A stretch of 64,000 nt of DNA from Bradyrhizobium liaoningense (lineage in GTDB: Bacteria; Pseudomonadota; Alphaproteobacteria; Rhizobiales; Xanthobacteraceae). Numbering within the stretch: the stretch's first letter is position 1; each line of letters starts with the position of its first letter. Positions 15,539 to 24,092 of this stretch are shown here, one piece after another. The notes beneath the pieces are model-generated. The model was given only the letters and a program-made list of their open reading frames with translations. It was not told the origin of the DNA and ran no database searches. The stretch covers positions 1 through 64,000 of the forward strand of contig NZ_JAFCJM010000031.1 of assembly GCF_018130955.1 (NCBI RefSeq). The letters are read 5' to 3'. Made by a program: the position numbers and the translations under genes.

Positions 15539-16579
15539 ATGAAATTCCTCGACGAAGCAAAGGTCTATATCCGCTCCGGTGACGGCGGGAACGGCTGCGT
15601 GGCATTCCGGCGCGAAAAGTTCATCGAATTCGGCGGCCCCTCCGGCGGCAATGGCGGCCGCGGCGGCAATGTCGTCATCGAGGTCGCCGACGGGCTGAAC
15701 ACGCTGATCGACTACCGCTACCAGCAGCACTTCAAGGCCCAGAAGGGCGAGAACGGCATGGGTTCGGACCGCCACGGCGCCAACGGCAAGGCGATCGTGC
15801 TGAAGGTGCCCATGGGCACGCAGATTTTTGACGAAGACCGCGAAACGCTGATCCACGACTTCACGAAAGTCGGCGAAAAGTTTGTGCTCGCCGAGGGCGG
15901 CAATGGCGGTTTTGGCAACGCGCACTTCAAGTCCTCGACCAACCGCGCGCCGCGCAACGCCAATCCCGGCCAGCCAGGCGAGGAGCGCTGGATCTGGCTG
16001 CGGCTGAAGCTGATCGCGGACGCCGGCCTCGTCGGCCTGCCCAATGCCGGCAAATCAACCTTCCTCAGCAAGGTCAGCGCGGCCAAGCCGAAAATCGCCG
16101 ACTATCCCTTCACCACGCTGCATCCGCAGCTCGGCGTCGTGAACGCCGACGGCCGCGAATTCGTGCTCGCCGATATTCCCGGACTGATCGAAGGCGCACA
16201 TGAAGGTGCGGGCCTCGGCGACCGCTTTCTCGGTCATGTCGAGCGCTGCCGCGTGCTGCTGCATCTCGTGGACGCCACCTGCGAGCATGCCGGAAAGGCC
16301 TACAAGACGGTGCGCAAGGAGCTCGATGCCTATGGCGGGCAGCTCACCGACAAGATCGAGATCGTCGCGCTGAACAAGATCGACGCGGTCGAGCCGGACG
16401 AGTTGAAGAAGCAGAAGGATCGCCTGAAGCGCGCCGCCAAGAAGACGCCGCTGCTGATGTCAGGCATTACCGGCCAGGGCGTCAAGGAAGCACTGCGCGC
16501 GCTCGCCGACATCATCGGTGAGAGCCCGGTGTCCGCCAAGGCCAAGAGCGCGGCGGAAGCGGAGCCCTGGGCGACCTGA
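15539..16579 (+). CDS. obgE: Obg GTPase (ribosome assembly, stress control)
   Basis: A 346-residue GTPase with the glycine-rich Obg domain at 1-158 (MKFLDEAKVYIRSGDGGNGC, GGPSGGNGGRGG) followed by the G domain: G1 GLPNAGKST, G3 DIPGLIEGAHEGAGLG, G4 NKID and a SGITGQGVKE G5-like segment. It acts in 50S subunit assembly in the cytoplasm. The OCT domain found in some species is absent, as usual for this group. Its position after rplU-rpmA and before proB is conserved in alphaproteobacteria, although here sulfatase and Bug genes intervene. Confidence 0.97.
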   Translation: MKFLDEAKVYIRSGDGGNGCVAFRREKFIEFGGPSGGNGGRGGNVVIEVADGLNTLIDYRYQQHFKAQKGENGMGSDRHGANGKAIVLKVPMGTQIFDEDRETLIHDFTKVGEKFVLAEGGNGGFGNAHFKSSTNRAPRNANPGQPGEERWIWLRLKLIADAGLVGLPNAGKSTFLSKVSAAKPKIADYPFTTLHPQLGVVNADGREFVLADIPGLIEGAHEGAGLGDRFLGHVERCRVLLHLVDATCEHAGKAYKTVRKELDAYGGQLTDKIEIVALNKIDAVEPDELKKQKDRLKRAAKKTPLLMSGITGQGVKEALRALADIIGESPVSAKAKSAAEAEPWAT

Positions 16580-16649
16580 CCGCCGCCCGCTTGTCTTCGC
16601 CCGCGCGATAGCGCAGCATCGCACCATCAAGAAGACGCAGGGGCGAGGC

Positions 16650-18284
16650 ATGGCGCGCGCGAAAAACGTTCTCTGGATCATGTGCGACCAGCTTCGCTAT
16701 GATTATCTCGGCTGCACCGGCCATCCCACGCTGAAGACGCCGAACATCGACGCCATGGCCAAGCGTGGCGTGCTCTTCACCAATGCTTATGTACAGTCGC
16801 CGATCTGCGGACCATCGCGGATGTCGTTCTACACCGGGCGTTACATGCGCTCGCACGGCTCGCACTGGAACGGCTGGCCGCTGCGCGTCGGCGAGCCGAC
16901 GCTCGGCGATCACCTGAAGAAGATCGGCGTGCGCAACGTGCTGGTCGGCAAGACCCACATGGCGCCCGACCTCGAAGGCATGAAGGCGCTCGGAATTCCG
17001 CCGGAATCGATCATTGGCGTCCACGTCGCCGAATGCGGTTTTGAGCCCTATGAGCGCGACGACGGTCTGCATCCGACGGGACGCGCGCGCCCGAAATACG
17101 ACGAGTATCTGCGCCGCCAGGGATTCGATGCGCCGAACCCCTGGGAGCATTGGGCCAATTCCGGCGCCGATGATGACGGAAGCTTGCAGAACGGCTGGCT
17201 GCTCGTTCACGCCGACAAGACCGCGCGCGTGCCGGAAGAGCATTCCGAGACGCCCTACATGACGCGCCGCGCGATGGATTTCATCACCGAGGCCGAGATC
17301 GATGGCCGGCCGTGGTGCCTGCATCTCTCCTACATCAAGCCGCACTGGCCCTATATCGCGCCAAAACCCTATGACAGCATGTACACGACGGCGGACATGC
17401 TGCCGGCGATCCGCTCCGAGCGGGAACAGCAGAATCCGCATCCCGTGTTCGGCGCCTACATGGACATGCGCTACTCCCGCAACATGGCGCGCGACGATGC
17501 CCGCGACAAGGTGATCCCTACCTATATGGGCCTGATCACGCAGATCGACGACCAGATGGGCGTGCTGATGAAGTTTCTGGAGGAGCGCGGCCTCCTGGAA
17601 TCCACCATGATCGTGTTCACCTCCGATCACGGCGATTATCTCGGCGATCACTGGATGGGTGAGAAGGACCTGTTCCACGAACAGTCGGCCAAGATCCCGC
17701 TGATCGTGATCGATCCCTCGCCCGAAGCTAACCCGACGCGCGGCACCAGGAGCGATGCGCTGGTCGAAGGCATCGATCTCGCGCCGACCTTCGTCGATTA
17801 TTTCGGCGGCAAGGTCCCCGCGCACATCCTCGAAGGACGTTCGCTGCTGCCGCTGCTGCGCGGGCCGACACCTGCGGACTGGCGCAAGGTCGTATTCTCC
17901 GAATACGACTACGCCATGCAGGACGTCCGGCTGAAGCTGAATCAGCCGATCGAACGCTGCCGTCTGTTCATGGTGTATGACGGCCGCTGGAAATACATCC
18001 ACGCCTCCGGCTTCCGCCCGATGCTGTACGATTTGCAAACCGATCCGGAGGAATACGTCGATCGCGGCGACGACCCGGATTGCGCCGACGTGATCGCGCG
18101 GCTGCAGGCCGCCCTGTTCGATTGGGCGCTGCATCCGAGCGGCCACATCACCACGCCAAACGAGAAAATCGCGGCCTATGCCGACAACCAGCTCCAGGTG
18201 AAGGGCGGCATTTTGATCGGCATCTGGGACGAAGCCGAACTCGCCTCGATCCGCGACGGCATCGCGCAACGCGCGAAGCTCTAG
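16650..18284 (+). CDS. Sulfatase-family hydrolase
   Basis: A 544-residue hydrolase. The opening ARAKNVLWIMCDQLRYDYLG supplies the first metal ligand, and ICGPSR at about 52-57 matches the sulfatase signature C-x-P-S-R, in which Cys53 would be converted to formylglycine. IKPHWPYIAP, TSDHGDYLGDHWMGEKD and FHEQSAKIPLIV are further family motifs for metal and substrate binding. The substrate could be a sulfate ester or a phosphonate or phosphate monoester; the sequence does not decide. No signal peptide is seen, suggesting a cytoplasmic enzyme. GGGGCGAGG before ATG 16650 is the ribosome-binding site. Confidence 0.87.
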   Translation: MARAKNVLWIMCDQLRYDYLGCTGHPTLKTPNIDAMAKRGVLFTNAYVQSPICGPSRMSFYTGRYMRSHGSHWNGWPLRVGEPTLGDHLKKIGVRNVLVGKTHMAPDLEGMKALGIPPESIIGVHVAECGFEPYERDDGLHPTGRARPKYDEYLRRQGFDAPNPWEHWANSGADDDGSLQNGWLLVHADKTARVPEEHSETPYMTRRAMDFITEAEIDGRPWCLHLSYIKPHWPYIAPKPYDSMYTTADMLPAIRSEREQQNPHPVFGAYMDMRYSRNMARDDARDKVIPTYMGLITQIDDQMGVLMKFLEERGLLESTMIVFTSDHGDYLGDHWMGEKDLFHEQSAKIPLIVIDPSPEANPTRGTRSDALVEGIDLAPTFVDYFGGKVPAHILEGRSLLPLLRGPTPADWRKVVFSEYDYAMQDVRLKLNQPIERCRLFMVYDGRWKYIHASGFRPMLYDLQTDPEEYVDRGDDPDCADVIARLQAALFDWALHPSGHITTPNEKIAAYADNQLQVKGGILIGIWDEAELASIRDGIAQRAKL

Positions 18285-18309
18285 GCTAACCGACCGAGCT
18301 CTCTCGGCT

Positions 18310-18432
18310 CGTCATGCCCGGGCTTGACCCGGGCATCCACGTCTTGCGTCATTCGCGGCTGCACGTGGATGGCCGGGTCATAGGCGAGCGGAAGCGACGC
18401 CGTCCTTCGGACGGCTATGCCCGGCCATGACG
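18310..18432. repeat. Palindromic intergenic repeat, GTCATGCCCGG type
   Basis: It begins CGTCATGCCCGGGCTTGACC and ends CTATGCCCGGCCATGACG, with internal arms such as CACGT and GTGGATGG. It lies between the convergent sulfatase and Bug genes. Related copies are at 35626-35734 and 38165-38249. Confidence 0.75.
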
Positions 18433-18457
18433 ACCGCGTGTCTGGTGCCGCCGGAGT

Positions 18458-19432
18458 CTAATTCTCGATCTTGTACCCCGTCGCCTTCACGATCGGCTGC
18501 CAGAGAGCGATGTCGGCAGCGAGCTGCTTGGACAGACCTTCCGCCGTGCTGCCGACCGGGATCAATCCGATCGCCGTCAGCTTCTCCTGCACCTCGGGTT
18601 TTGCCATCGTCGCAACCGCGGCCGCGCTGAGTTTTGCGGCAAAGTCCGGGGGGCTGCCGGCGGGAAGCCACATGCCGTACCAGCCGTCGGCAACGAGATC
18701 GATGCCACTCTCCTTGAAGGTCGACACCTCAGGCACGAAGGGCGAGCGCTCTGCGCTCGAGACCGCGAGAATCCTCACGCCCTTGGCGCGGTGCTGCGGG
18801 ACGGCGTCGGCCAGCGTGGTGATGCCGAACGGAATATGACCACCGATGAGATCGGTGATGATCGGCGCGGTGCCGCGATACGGCACGCGCGTCATGGGAA
18901 TTCCGAGATCCTTCTCCAGCTTGGAACCGGTGAAATGCGGAATGGTGCCGTTGCTGGGAACGCCGAACGACGTCTTGTCCGGATGCGCCTTCAGCCAGGC
19001 GACGAAACCCTTGAAGTCCGTCACCCCGATCGACGGGCTGACCACGAGCGCGAATTCGAAGCGCGCCAGCAGCGACACGGGCATGAAGTCCTTTGCCGTA
19101 TCAAAACTCGGCGTGGTCTCCACCATCGGCAGCAGGTACATGGTAGGACCGGTCGTCACCAGAATGGTGGCACCGTCAGGGTTGGCGCCCTTCACGGCCT
19201 TGATGCCAATCAGGCCGTCGCCGCCGGTGCGGTTCTCCACGATCACGGTGCGCTCGAGCTGTGACGCCAGATGCGGCGCCACCAGCCGACATAACGTGTC
19301 GCCGCCGGCACCCGCCGAGAACGGGAAGATGATCTTGGTCAGCGGACCGGATTGGGCTTGCGCGCCGCCGGCCTGTGTCAGCCATGGTAGCGAGAGGCCT
19401 CCGGCGATGAAGCTGCGGCGGTCCATGTGCAT
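18458..19432 (-). CDS. Bug/TctC-type periplasmic binding protein (tripartite tricarboxylate family)
   Basis: A 324-residue secreted protein. The N-terminus DRRSFIAGGLSLPWLTQAGG looks like a twin-arginine signal, with cleavage likely after AQAQ. Then come KIIFPFSAGAGGDTLCRLVA, VENRTGGDGLIGIKAVKGAN and GVPSNGTIPHF, typical of Bug proteins that bind carboxylates in the periplasm. No TctA or TctB membrane partners are next to it, which is common for this expanded family. Ligand unknown. It is convergent with the sulfatase gene; both look like an insertion between obgE and proB. Confidence 0.88.
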   Translation of the reverse strand: MHMDRRSFIAGGLSLPWLTQAGGAQAQSGPLTKIIFPFSAGAGGDTLCRLVAPHLASQLERTVIVENRTGGDGLIGIKAVKGANPDGATILVTTGPTMYLLPMVETTPSFDTAKDFMPVSLLARFEFALVVSPSIGVTDFKGFVAWLKAHPDKTSFGVPSNGTIPHFTGSKLEKDLGIPMTRVPYRGTAPIITDLIGGHIPFGITTLADAVPQHRAKGVRILAVSSAERSPFVPEVSTFKESGIDLVADGWYGMWLPAGSPPDFAAKLSAAAVATMAKPEVQEKLTAIGLIPVGSTAEGLSKQLAADIALWQPIVKATGYKIEN

Positions 19433-19624
19433 CCTCCCCCGTTATTGATTAACCGAGGCATAGACTCGCCCGGCAGCCGCCGACAAGAGCGCCGTTCGGC
19501 CTATTATCGGCTCTTTTTACCGGCTCCGCTGCCTTGCGCCAGCCACCGTCCTGCTGCAAAAGCACACATCGGCGCCGCCTCTGTCGCTCCGCCGTTCCCA
19601 ACGCAGAGCTATTCGACGACCGCC

Positions 19625-20746
19625 ATGGCCAGCCCCGAACTCAGTCAATTCCGCCGCATCGTCGTCAAGGTCGGCTCGGCGCTGCTTGTCGATTCCAACG
19701 CCGGCGAGGTGCGCGCGTCCTGGCTCGCGGCGCTCGCCGCCGATCTCGCAAAACTGCATCGCGAGGGGCGCGACGTGCTGATCGTGTCGTCAGGCTCGAT
19801 CGCGCTCGGCCGCAGCCGGCTCAAGCTGCCGCGCGGACCGCTGAAGCTGGAAGAGAGCCAGGCCGCGGCCGCCGTCGGCCAGATCGCACTGGCGCGGATC
19901 TGGTCCGAGGTGTTGGGCGACCACGGTATCGGCGCCGGCCAGATTCTGGTGACGCTGCAGGACACCGAGGAGCGCCGCCGCTATCTCAATGCACGCTCCA
20001 CCATCGGCAAGCTTCTGGAATGGCGCGCGATCCCCGTGATCAACGAGAACGACACGGTCGCCACCAACGAAATCCGCTACGGTGACAATGACCGCCTCGC
20101 CGCGCGCGTCGCGACCATGGCGAGCGCTGACCTGCTCGTGCTGCTATCCGACATCGACGGCCTCTACGACGCGCCGCCAAAAAACAATCCGAACGCAAAG
20201 CTGATCCCGGTCGTCGACAGCATCTCCTCCGACATCGAGGCGGTGGCAGGCGACGCCGAATCCGAACTGTCGCGCGGCGGCATGCGCACCAAGGTCGAGG
20301 CGGCGAAGATCGCGACGACGGGCGGCACGCATATGCTGATCGCCTCGGGCAAGATCGAGCATCCCTTGCAGGCGATCGCTGATGGCGGCCGCTGCACCTG
20401 GTTCCTGACGCCCGCCAATCCCGTGACCTCGCGAAAACGCTGGATCGCGGGCTCGCTGGAGCCGAAGGGCACTCTGACGATCGATGCCGGCGCAGTCAGG
20501 GCCTTGCGCGCGGGCGCGAGCCTGCTGCCGGCGGGCGTGATCAAGGTCGAAGGCCAGTTCGCCCGCGGCGACGCTGTGATCGTGCGCGGGCCTGACACGC
20601 GTGAGATCGGCCGTGGCCTGATCGCCTATGACGCCGAGGATGCCGAGCGCATCAAGGGCCGCTCCTCGCCCGACGTCATGGTCATTTTGGGCATCAGCGG
20701 GAGGTCCGAGATGATCCATCGCGACGATCTGGTGGTGGGCGGGTAG
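19625..20746 (+). CDS. proB: Glutamate 5-kinase
   Basis: A 373-residue enzyme catalysing the first step of proline synthesis, ATP-dependent phosphorylation of glutamate. The amino-acid kinase domain covers about 8-260: RRIVVKVGSALLVD, IVSSGSIALGRSRL, VINENDTVATNEIRYGDND and LLSDIDGLYD. The C-terminal PUA domain is about 280-365 (AGSLEPKGTLTIDAGAVRAL). ATG 19625 is chosen because the kinase motif begins eight codons later; the frame is open much further upstream but without conservation. proA follows after 214 bases that contain a palindromic repeat. Confidence 0.96.
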   Translation: MASPELSQFRRIVVKVGSALLVDSNAGEVRASWLAALAADLAKLHREGRDVLIVSSGSIALGRSRLKLPRGPLKLEESQAAAAVGQIALARIWSEVLGDHGIGAGQILVTLQDTEERRRYLNARSTIGKLLEWRAIPVINENDTVATNEIRYGDNDRLAARVATMASADLLVLLSDIDGLYDAPPKNNPNAKLIPVVDSISSDIEAVAGDAESELSRGGMRTKVEAAKIATTGGTHMLIASGKIEHPLQAIADGGRCTWFLTPANPVTSRKRWIAGSLEPKGTLTIDAGAVRALRAGASLLPAGVIKVEGQFARGDAVIVRGPDTREIGRGLIAYDAEDAERIKGRSSPDVMVILGISGRSEMIHRDDLVVGG

Positions 20747-20756
20747 CCGTATCCGA

Positions 20757-20837
20757 GTCATTCCGGGATGGTCCGAAGGACCAGGCCCGGAATCTCGAGA
20801 TTCCGTGTTCGATGCTTCGCATCGCCCCGGAATGACG
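20757..20837. repeat. Palindromic intergenic repeat, GTCATTCCGGG type, between proB and proA
   Basis: Begins GTCATTCCGGGATGG and ends CATCGCCCCGGAATGACG, with internal pairs GGTCCGAAGGACC and CGATGCTTCGCATCG. Both genes read rightwards, so the element probably lies inside their transcript. Confidence 0.8.
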
Positions 20838-20960
20838 CCGAGGGCTAGGCCATTGGCCCAGCCATCAGTCGATCCCTGGAGCCCAGCCATACCCGTCCCG
20901 CCCTTCGCAAATGCGGGATTTCCGTGCTAGGACACCGCCTTAGCAGAAGGTTCAACCACC

Positions 20961-22256
20961 ATGGCCGCCCCCCTCAAAGCCCTCGACGGCACCGCCGATC
21001 TCCAGGCGCTGATGTCCGATCTCGCCGCCCAAGCCCGCACTGCTGCGCGCGTGCTGGCGCTGGCGCCGGCCGAGCAGAAGAACCGGGCTCTGGAGGCGAT
21101 GGAGCGGGCCATTCGTGCCAATGCGGCGGCCATTCTCGCGGCCAATGCCGAGGACGTGGCCGAGGCTCGCGCCAGCGGTGATGCTACAGGCGCCTTCATC
21201 GATCGCCTCGCACTGACTCCGGCGCGCGTCGAGGCCATGGCCGAGGGCATCGCCATCGTGCGCGGCATTGCCGATCCGATCGGCACCGTGACCGAGAGCT
21301 GGCAACGGCCGAACGGCATGACCATCGAGCGCGTCCGCGTGCCGCTCGGCGTCGTCGGCGTCATTTTTGAAAGCCGGCCCAATGTCGCGGCCGATGCCGG
21401 CGTGCTCTGCCTGAAGGCCGGCAACGCCGTGATCCTGCGCGGCGGCTCCGACAGTTTCCGCTCCTGCCGTGCGATCCATGATTGCCTGGCGCAAGGTCTA
21501 CGCGAAGCGGGCCTGCCCGAGGCCGCGATCACGCTGGTGCCGACGCGCGACCGCGCGGCGGTCGGCTTGATGCTCTCAGGATTGAACGGCGCGATCGACG
21601 TGATCGTGCCGCGCGGGGGCAAGAGCCTCGTCGCGCGCGTCGAGGCCGAGGCACGCGTGCCTGTGTTCGCGCATCTCGAAGGCGTCAACCACGTCTATGT
21701 CGATGCAAGCGCCGATCTCGACATGGCAAAATCGATCGTGCTCAACGCAAAAATGCGGCGCACCGGCGTCTGCGGCGCCGCCGAGACGCTGCTGGTCGAT
21801 CGCGCAGCTAGCGCGACTAAGCTGAAGCCGCTGGTCGCAATGCTGATCGACGCCGGCTGCGAAGTGCGCGGCGACGAGGCTGTGCAGCATGCCGATGCGC
21901 GCGTGAAGGCCGCGTCCGAAGACGATTGGGACGCCGAATATCTCGACGCGATCATCGCGGCCAAGGTCGTTGATGGCGTAGGCGGCGCGATCGCGCATAT
22001 TCAGAACCATGGCTCACACCACACCGACGCGATCGTGAGCCAGGACGAAGCCGCCGCGCAAAAATTCCTGAGCGAGGTCGATTCCGCGATCGTGCTGCAC
22101 AACGCCTCGACCCAGTTCGCCGATGGCGGCGAGTTCGGTTTCGGCGCCGAGATCGGCATTGCCACCGGAAAATTTCACGCGCGCGGCCCGGTCGGTGCCG
22201 AGCAGTTGACGAGCTTCAAGTACCGCGTCCACGGCACCGGACAGACGCGACCGTAA
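20961..22256 (+). CDS. proA: Gamma-glutamyl phosphate reductase
   Basis: A 431-residue NADPH-dependent enzyme that reduces glutamyl phosphate to glutamate semialdehyde, the second proline step. Recognised by VPLGVVGVIFESRPNVAADA, LKAGNAVILRGGSDSFRS, the catalytic-cysteine region KMRRTGVCGAAETLLVD and the FGFGAEIGIATGKFHARGPV end motif. Length matches the family. AGAAGG lies before ATG 20961. nadD starts 18 bases after its stop, suggesting one transcript. Confidence 0.97.
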   Translation: MAAPLKALDGTADLQALMSDLAAQARTAARVLALAPAEQKNRALEAMERAIRANAAAILAANAEDVAEARASGDATGAFIDRLALTPARVEAMAEGIAIVRGIADPIGTVTESWQRPNGMTIERVRVPLGVVGVIFESRPNVAADAGVLCLKAGNAVILRGGSDSFRSCRAIHDCLAQGLREAGLPEAAITLVPTRDRAAVGLMLSGLNGAIDVIVPRGGKSLVARVEAEARVPVFAHLEGVNHVYVDASADLDMAKSIVLNAKMRRTGVCGAAETLLVDRAASATKLKPLVAMLIDAGCEVRGDEAVQHADARVKAASEDDWDAEYLDAIIAAKVVDGVGGAIAHIQNHGSHHTDAIVSQDEAAAQKFLSEVDSAIVLHNASTQFADGGEFGFGAEIGIATGKFHARGPVGAEQLTSFKYRVHGTGQTRP

Positions 22257-22274
22257 CGTCGCGAGGCGCGCGCA

Positions 22275-22919
22275 TTGAGCAACACATTCCTCGTGCCGCC
22301 CTTCGTGGCGCAAGCGCTTCCGCCCTCTACGAACGGCATGCGCATCGGGCTGCTCGGCGGCTCATTCAATCCGCCGCACCTCGCGCACCGCGCGATCAGT
22401 CAGTTCGCGCTCACGCGCCTCAAGCTCGATCGCGTGTGGTGGCTGGTGACTCCAGGCAATCCGCTCAAGGAGAACGGCGCGCTCCATGCGCTTGGCAAGC
22501 GCATGAAGGCCGCGCGCGAGGTCGCCGACGATCCGCGCATCGCAGTGAGCTGTCTCGAATCCGTCATCCGCACGCGCTACACTATCGACACGGTCAACTT
22601 CTTGCGCCGCCGCGCAAGCGGCTTGCGCTTTGTCTGGATCATGGGCGCCGACAACCTCGCGCAATTCCATCGCTGGCAGGACTGGCAGCGCATCGCGGCC
22701 CAGATGCCGATGGCGGTCGTCGATCGCCCCCCACAAAGTTTTCGCGCCCTCGCCTCGCCGGCGGCCCGCGCGCTCGCGCGCTACCGCCTGCCCGAGAATG
22801 AGGCCGGCCTGCTTGCGGACCGGCGGGCGCCCGCCTGGGTCTTCCTCACCGGACTGAAGCTCAACCTGTCGTCAACGACCTTGCGGAACCCGGACGGAAG
22901 CTGGAAGGCACCCAAGTAA
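22275..22919 (+). CDS. nadD: Nicotinate-nucleotide adenylyltransferase
   Basis: A 214-residue nucleotidyltransferase of NAD synthesis. MRIGLLGGSFNPPHLAHRAI carries the GSFNPPHxAH signature, and the C-terminal LNLSSTTLR is the usual ISSTxIR motif. It adenylates nicotinate mononucleotide in the cytoplasm. I used TTG 22275, which has GAGG eight bases upstream; ATG 22338 (MRIGLLGG) is a plausible shorter start. It follows proA closely, as in many alphaproteobacteria, and rsfS follows. Confidence 0.93.
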   Translation: MSNTFLVPPFVAQALPPSTNGMRIGLLGGSFNPPHLAHRAISQFALTRLKLDRVWWLVTPGNPLKENGALHALGKRMKAAREVADDPRIAVSCLESVIRTRYTIDTVNFLRRRASGLRFVWIMGADNLAQFHRWQDWQRIAAQMPMAVVDRPPQSFRALASPAARALARYRLPENEAGLLADRRAPAWVFLTGLKLNLSSTTLRNPDGSWKAPK

Positions 22920-23047
22920 GGGCAAATCGCGAGGGGGAGGAGCACTGGCGTATTGAAACCCTTAACCCCACATGATGTAGTGTAACGGCGAACCCCGGAT
23001 TCGGAGTTCGCGATACAGGAAAGGAATGGTCCCTGGCCCCGTCTGTA

Positions 23048-23467
23048 TTGTCCAAGTCTGTTTTACCCAAGGTCAAAACCGCGCGTAAAACATCGACCCA
23101 AGCTGCGGCCTTGAAGGCGCAACCCGACGCCGACAAGACGCTGAATCTGATCCTCTCGCGCCTCGACGATATGAAGGCGGAAGAAACGGTCACCATCGAC
23201 CTTCGCGGCAAATCGGCGTACTCCGACTACATGATCGTCACCACGGGCCGGGTGAACCGGCACGTCGGCGCGATCGCGGAAAACGTCACGAAGGGCCTCA
23301 AGGAAAACGGCATCAAGAACATCCATGTCGAGGGCTTGCCCAATTGCGACTGGGTGCTGATCGATTCCGGTGATGTGATCGTGCACGTGTTCAGACCCGA
23401 GGTCCGCGAGTTCTACAATCTCGAGAGGTTGTACACTCAGGGCCCCGGCGCGGCGAAGGCGATCTAG
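23048..23467 (+). CDS. rsfS: Ribosomal silencing factor RsfS
   Basis: A 139-residue protein; residues about 30-125 match RsfS/Iojap: LNLILSRLDDMKAEETVTID, GKSAYSDYMIVTTGR, and NCDWVLIDSGDVIVHVFRPE followed by REFYNLERLY. It binds L14 and blocks subunit joining when nutrients are short. No ATG precedes the conserved region in frame, so the start is a TTG, most likely 23048; the first 25 or so residues are Lys/Ala-rich and poorly conserved. It sits between nadD and rlmH as usual. Confidence 0.92.
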   Translation: MSKSVLPKVKTARKTSTQAAALKAQPDADKTLNLILSRLDDMKAEETVTIDLRGKSAYSDYMIVTTGRVNRHVGAIAENVTKGLKENGIKNIHVEGLPNCDWVLIDSGDVIVHVFRPEVREFYNLERLYTQGPGAAKAI

Positions 23468-23576
23468 AGGGTCGAAGCCGATTTCGAATCGGCTGACGCG
23501 CATGCTAGCGTCGTGCGCGCGCACAATGCGCGCGGTCTTGAAAACGCGACCCTAGAGACATGACCCTAGAGCCATC

Positions 23577-24059
23577 ATGCGTGTTGCCGTCATTGCAGTT
23601 GGCCGGCTGAAGCAGGGGCCGGAACGGGAGCTTGCCGACCGGTATTTCGAGCGGTTCGACGAGATCGGCCGCAAGCTCGGATTCCGCGAACTCAGCGTCC
23701 ACGAAGTCCCCGAAAGCCGCGCGCGCGACGCCGCGACACGCATGGCTGAGGAGGCCGCCGCGATCGGCGCGCATGTTCCTGACAAATCGGTCATCGTGGC
23801 GCTGGACGAACGCGGCCAAAATATCGATTCGACCGTATTCGCACGGAATCTCGGACGCTGGCGCGACGAGGGGACCGCACATACAATATTCGTCATTGGC
23901 GGCGCGGACGGACTTTCGCCCGAATTGCGGCGTAAGGCCAAGCTTGCAATGGCGTTCGGCTCGGCGACCTGGCCGCATCAAATGGTCCGCGTCATGCTTC
24001 TGGAACAGCTTTATCGGGCCGCAACCATCTTGGCCGGCCATCCCTATCACCGCGCGTGA
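23577..24059 (+). CDS. rlmH: 23S rRNA pseudouridine-1915 N3-methyltransferase
   Basis: A 160-residue SPOUT methyltransferase. MRVAVIAVGRLKQGPERELA is the usual opening, followed by ALDERGQNIDSTVFA, and the knot region IFVIGGADGLSPELRRKAKL binds S-adenosylmethionine. The end VMLLEQLYRAATILAGHPYH is the conserved C-terminus. It methylates pseudouridine in helix 69 of 23S rRNA. ATG 23577 matches the family start exactly. Confidence 0.96.
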   Translation: MRVAVIAVGRLKQGPERELADRYFERFDEIGRKLGFRELSVHEVPESRARDAATRMAEEAAAIGAHVPDKSVIVALDERGQNIDSTVFARNLGRWRDEGTAHTIFVIGGADGLSPELRRKAKLAMAFGSATWPHQMVRVMLLEQLYRAATILAGHPYHRA

Positions 24060-24092
24060 CGCGCGCCACAACGAGCACCTTTGCGTAAAGCG

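Noticed and set aside
18310..18432. Palindromic repeats as CRISPR units
   Set aside because: Copies are single, far apart, each symmetrical over its whole length and without regular spacers; no cas genes are present.
22920..23047. Riboswitch or small RNA before rsfS
   Set aside because: The 128-base gap has no clear stem set or terminator and only a modest AT-rich patch; nothing matches a known riboswitch pattern.
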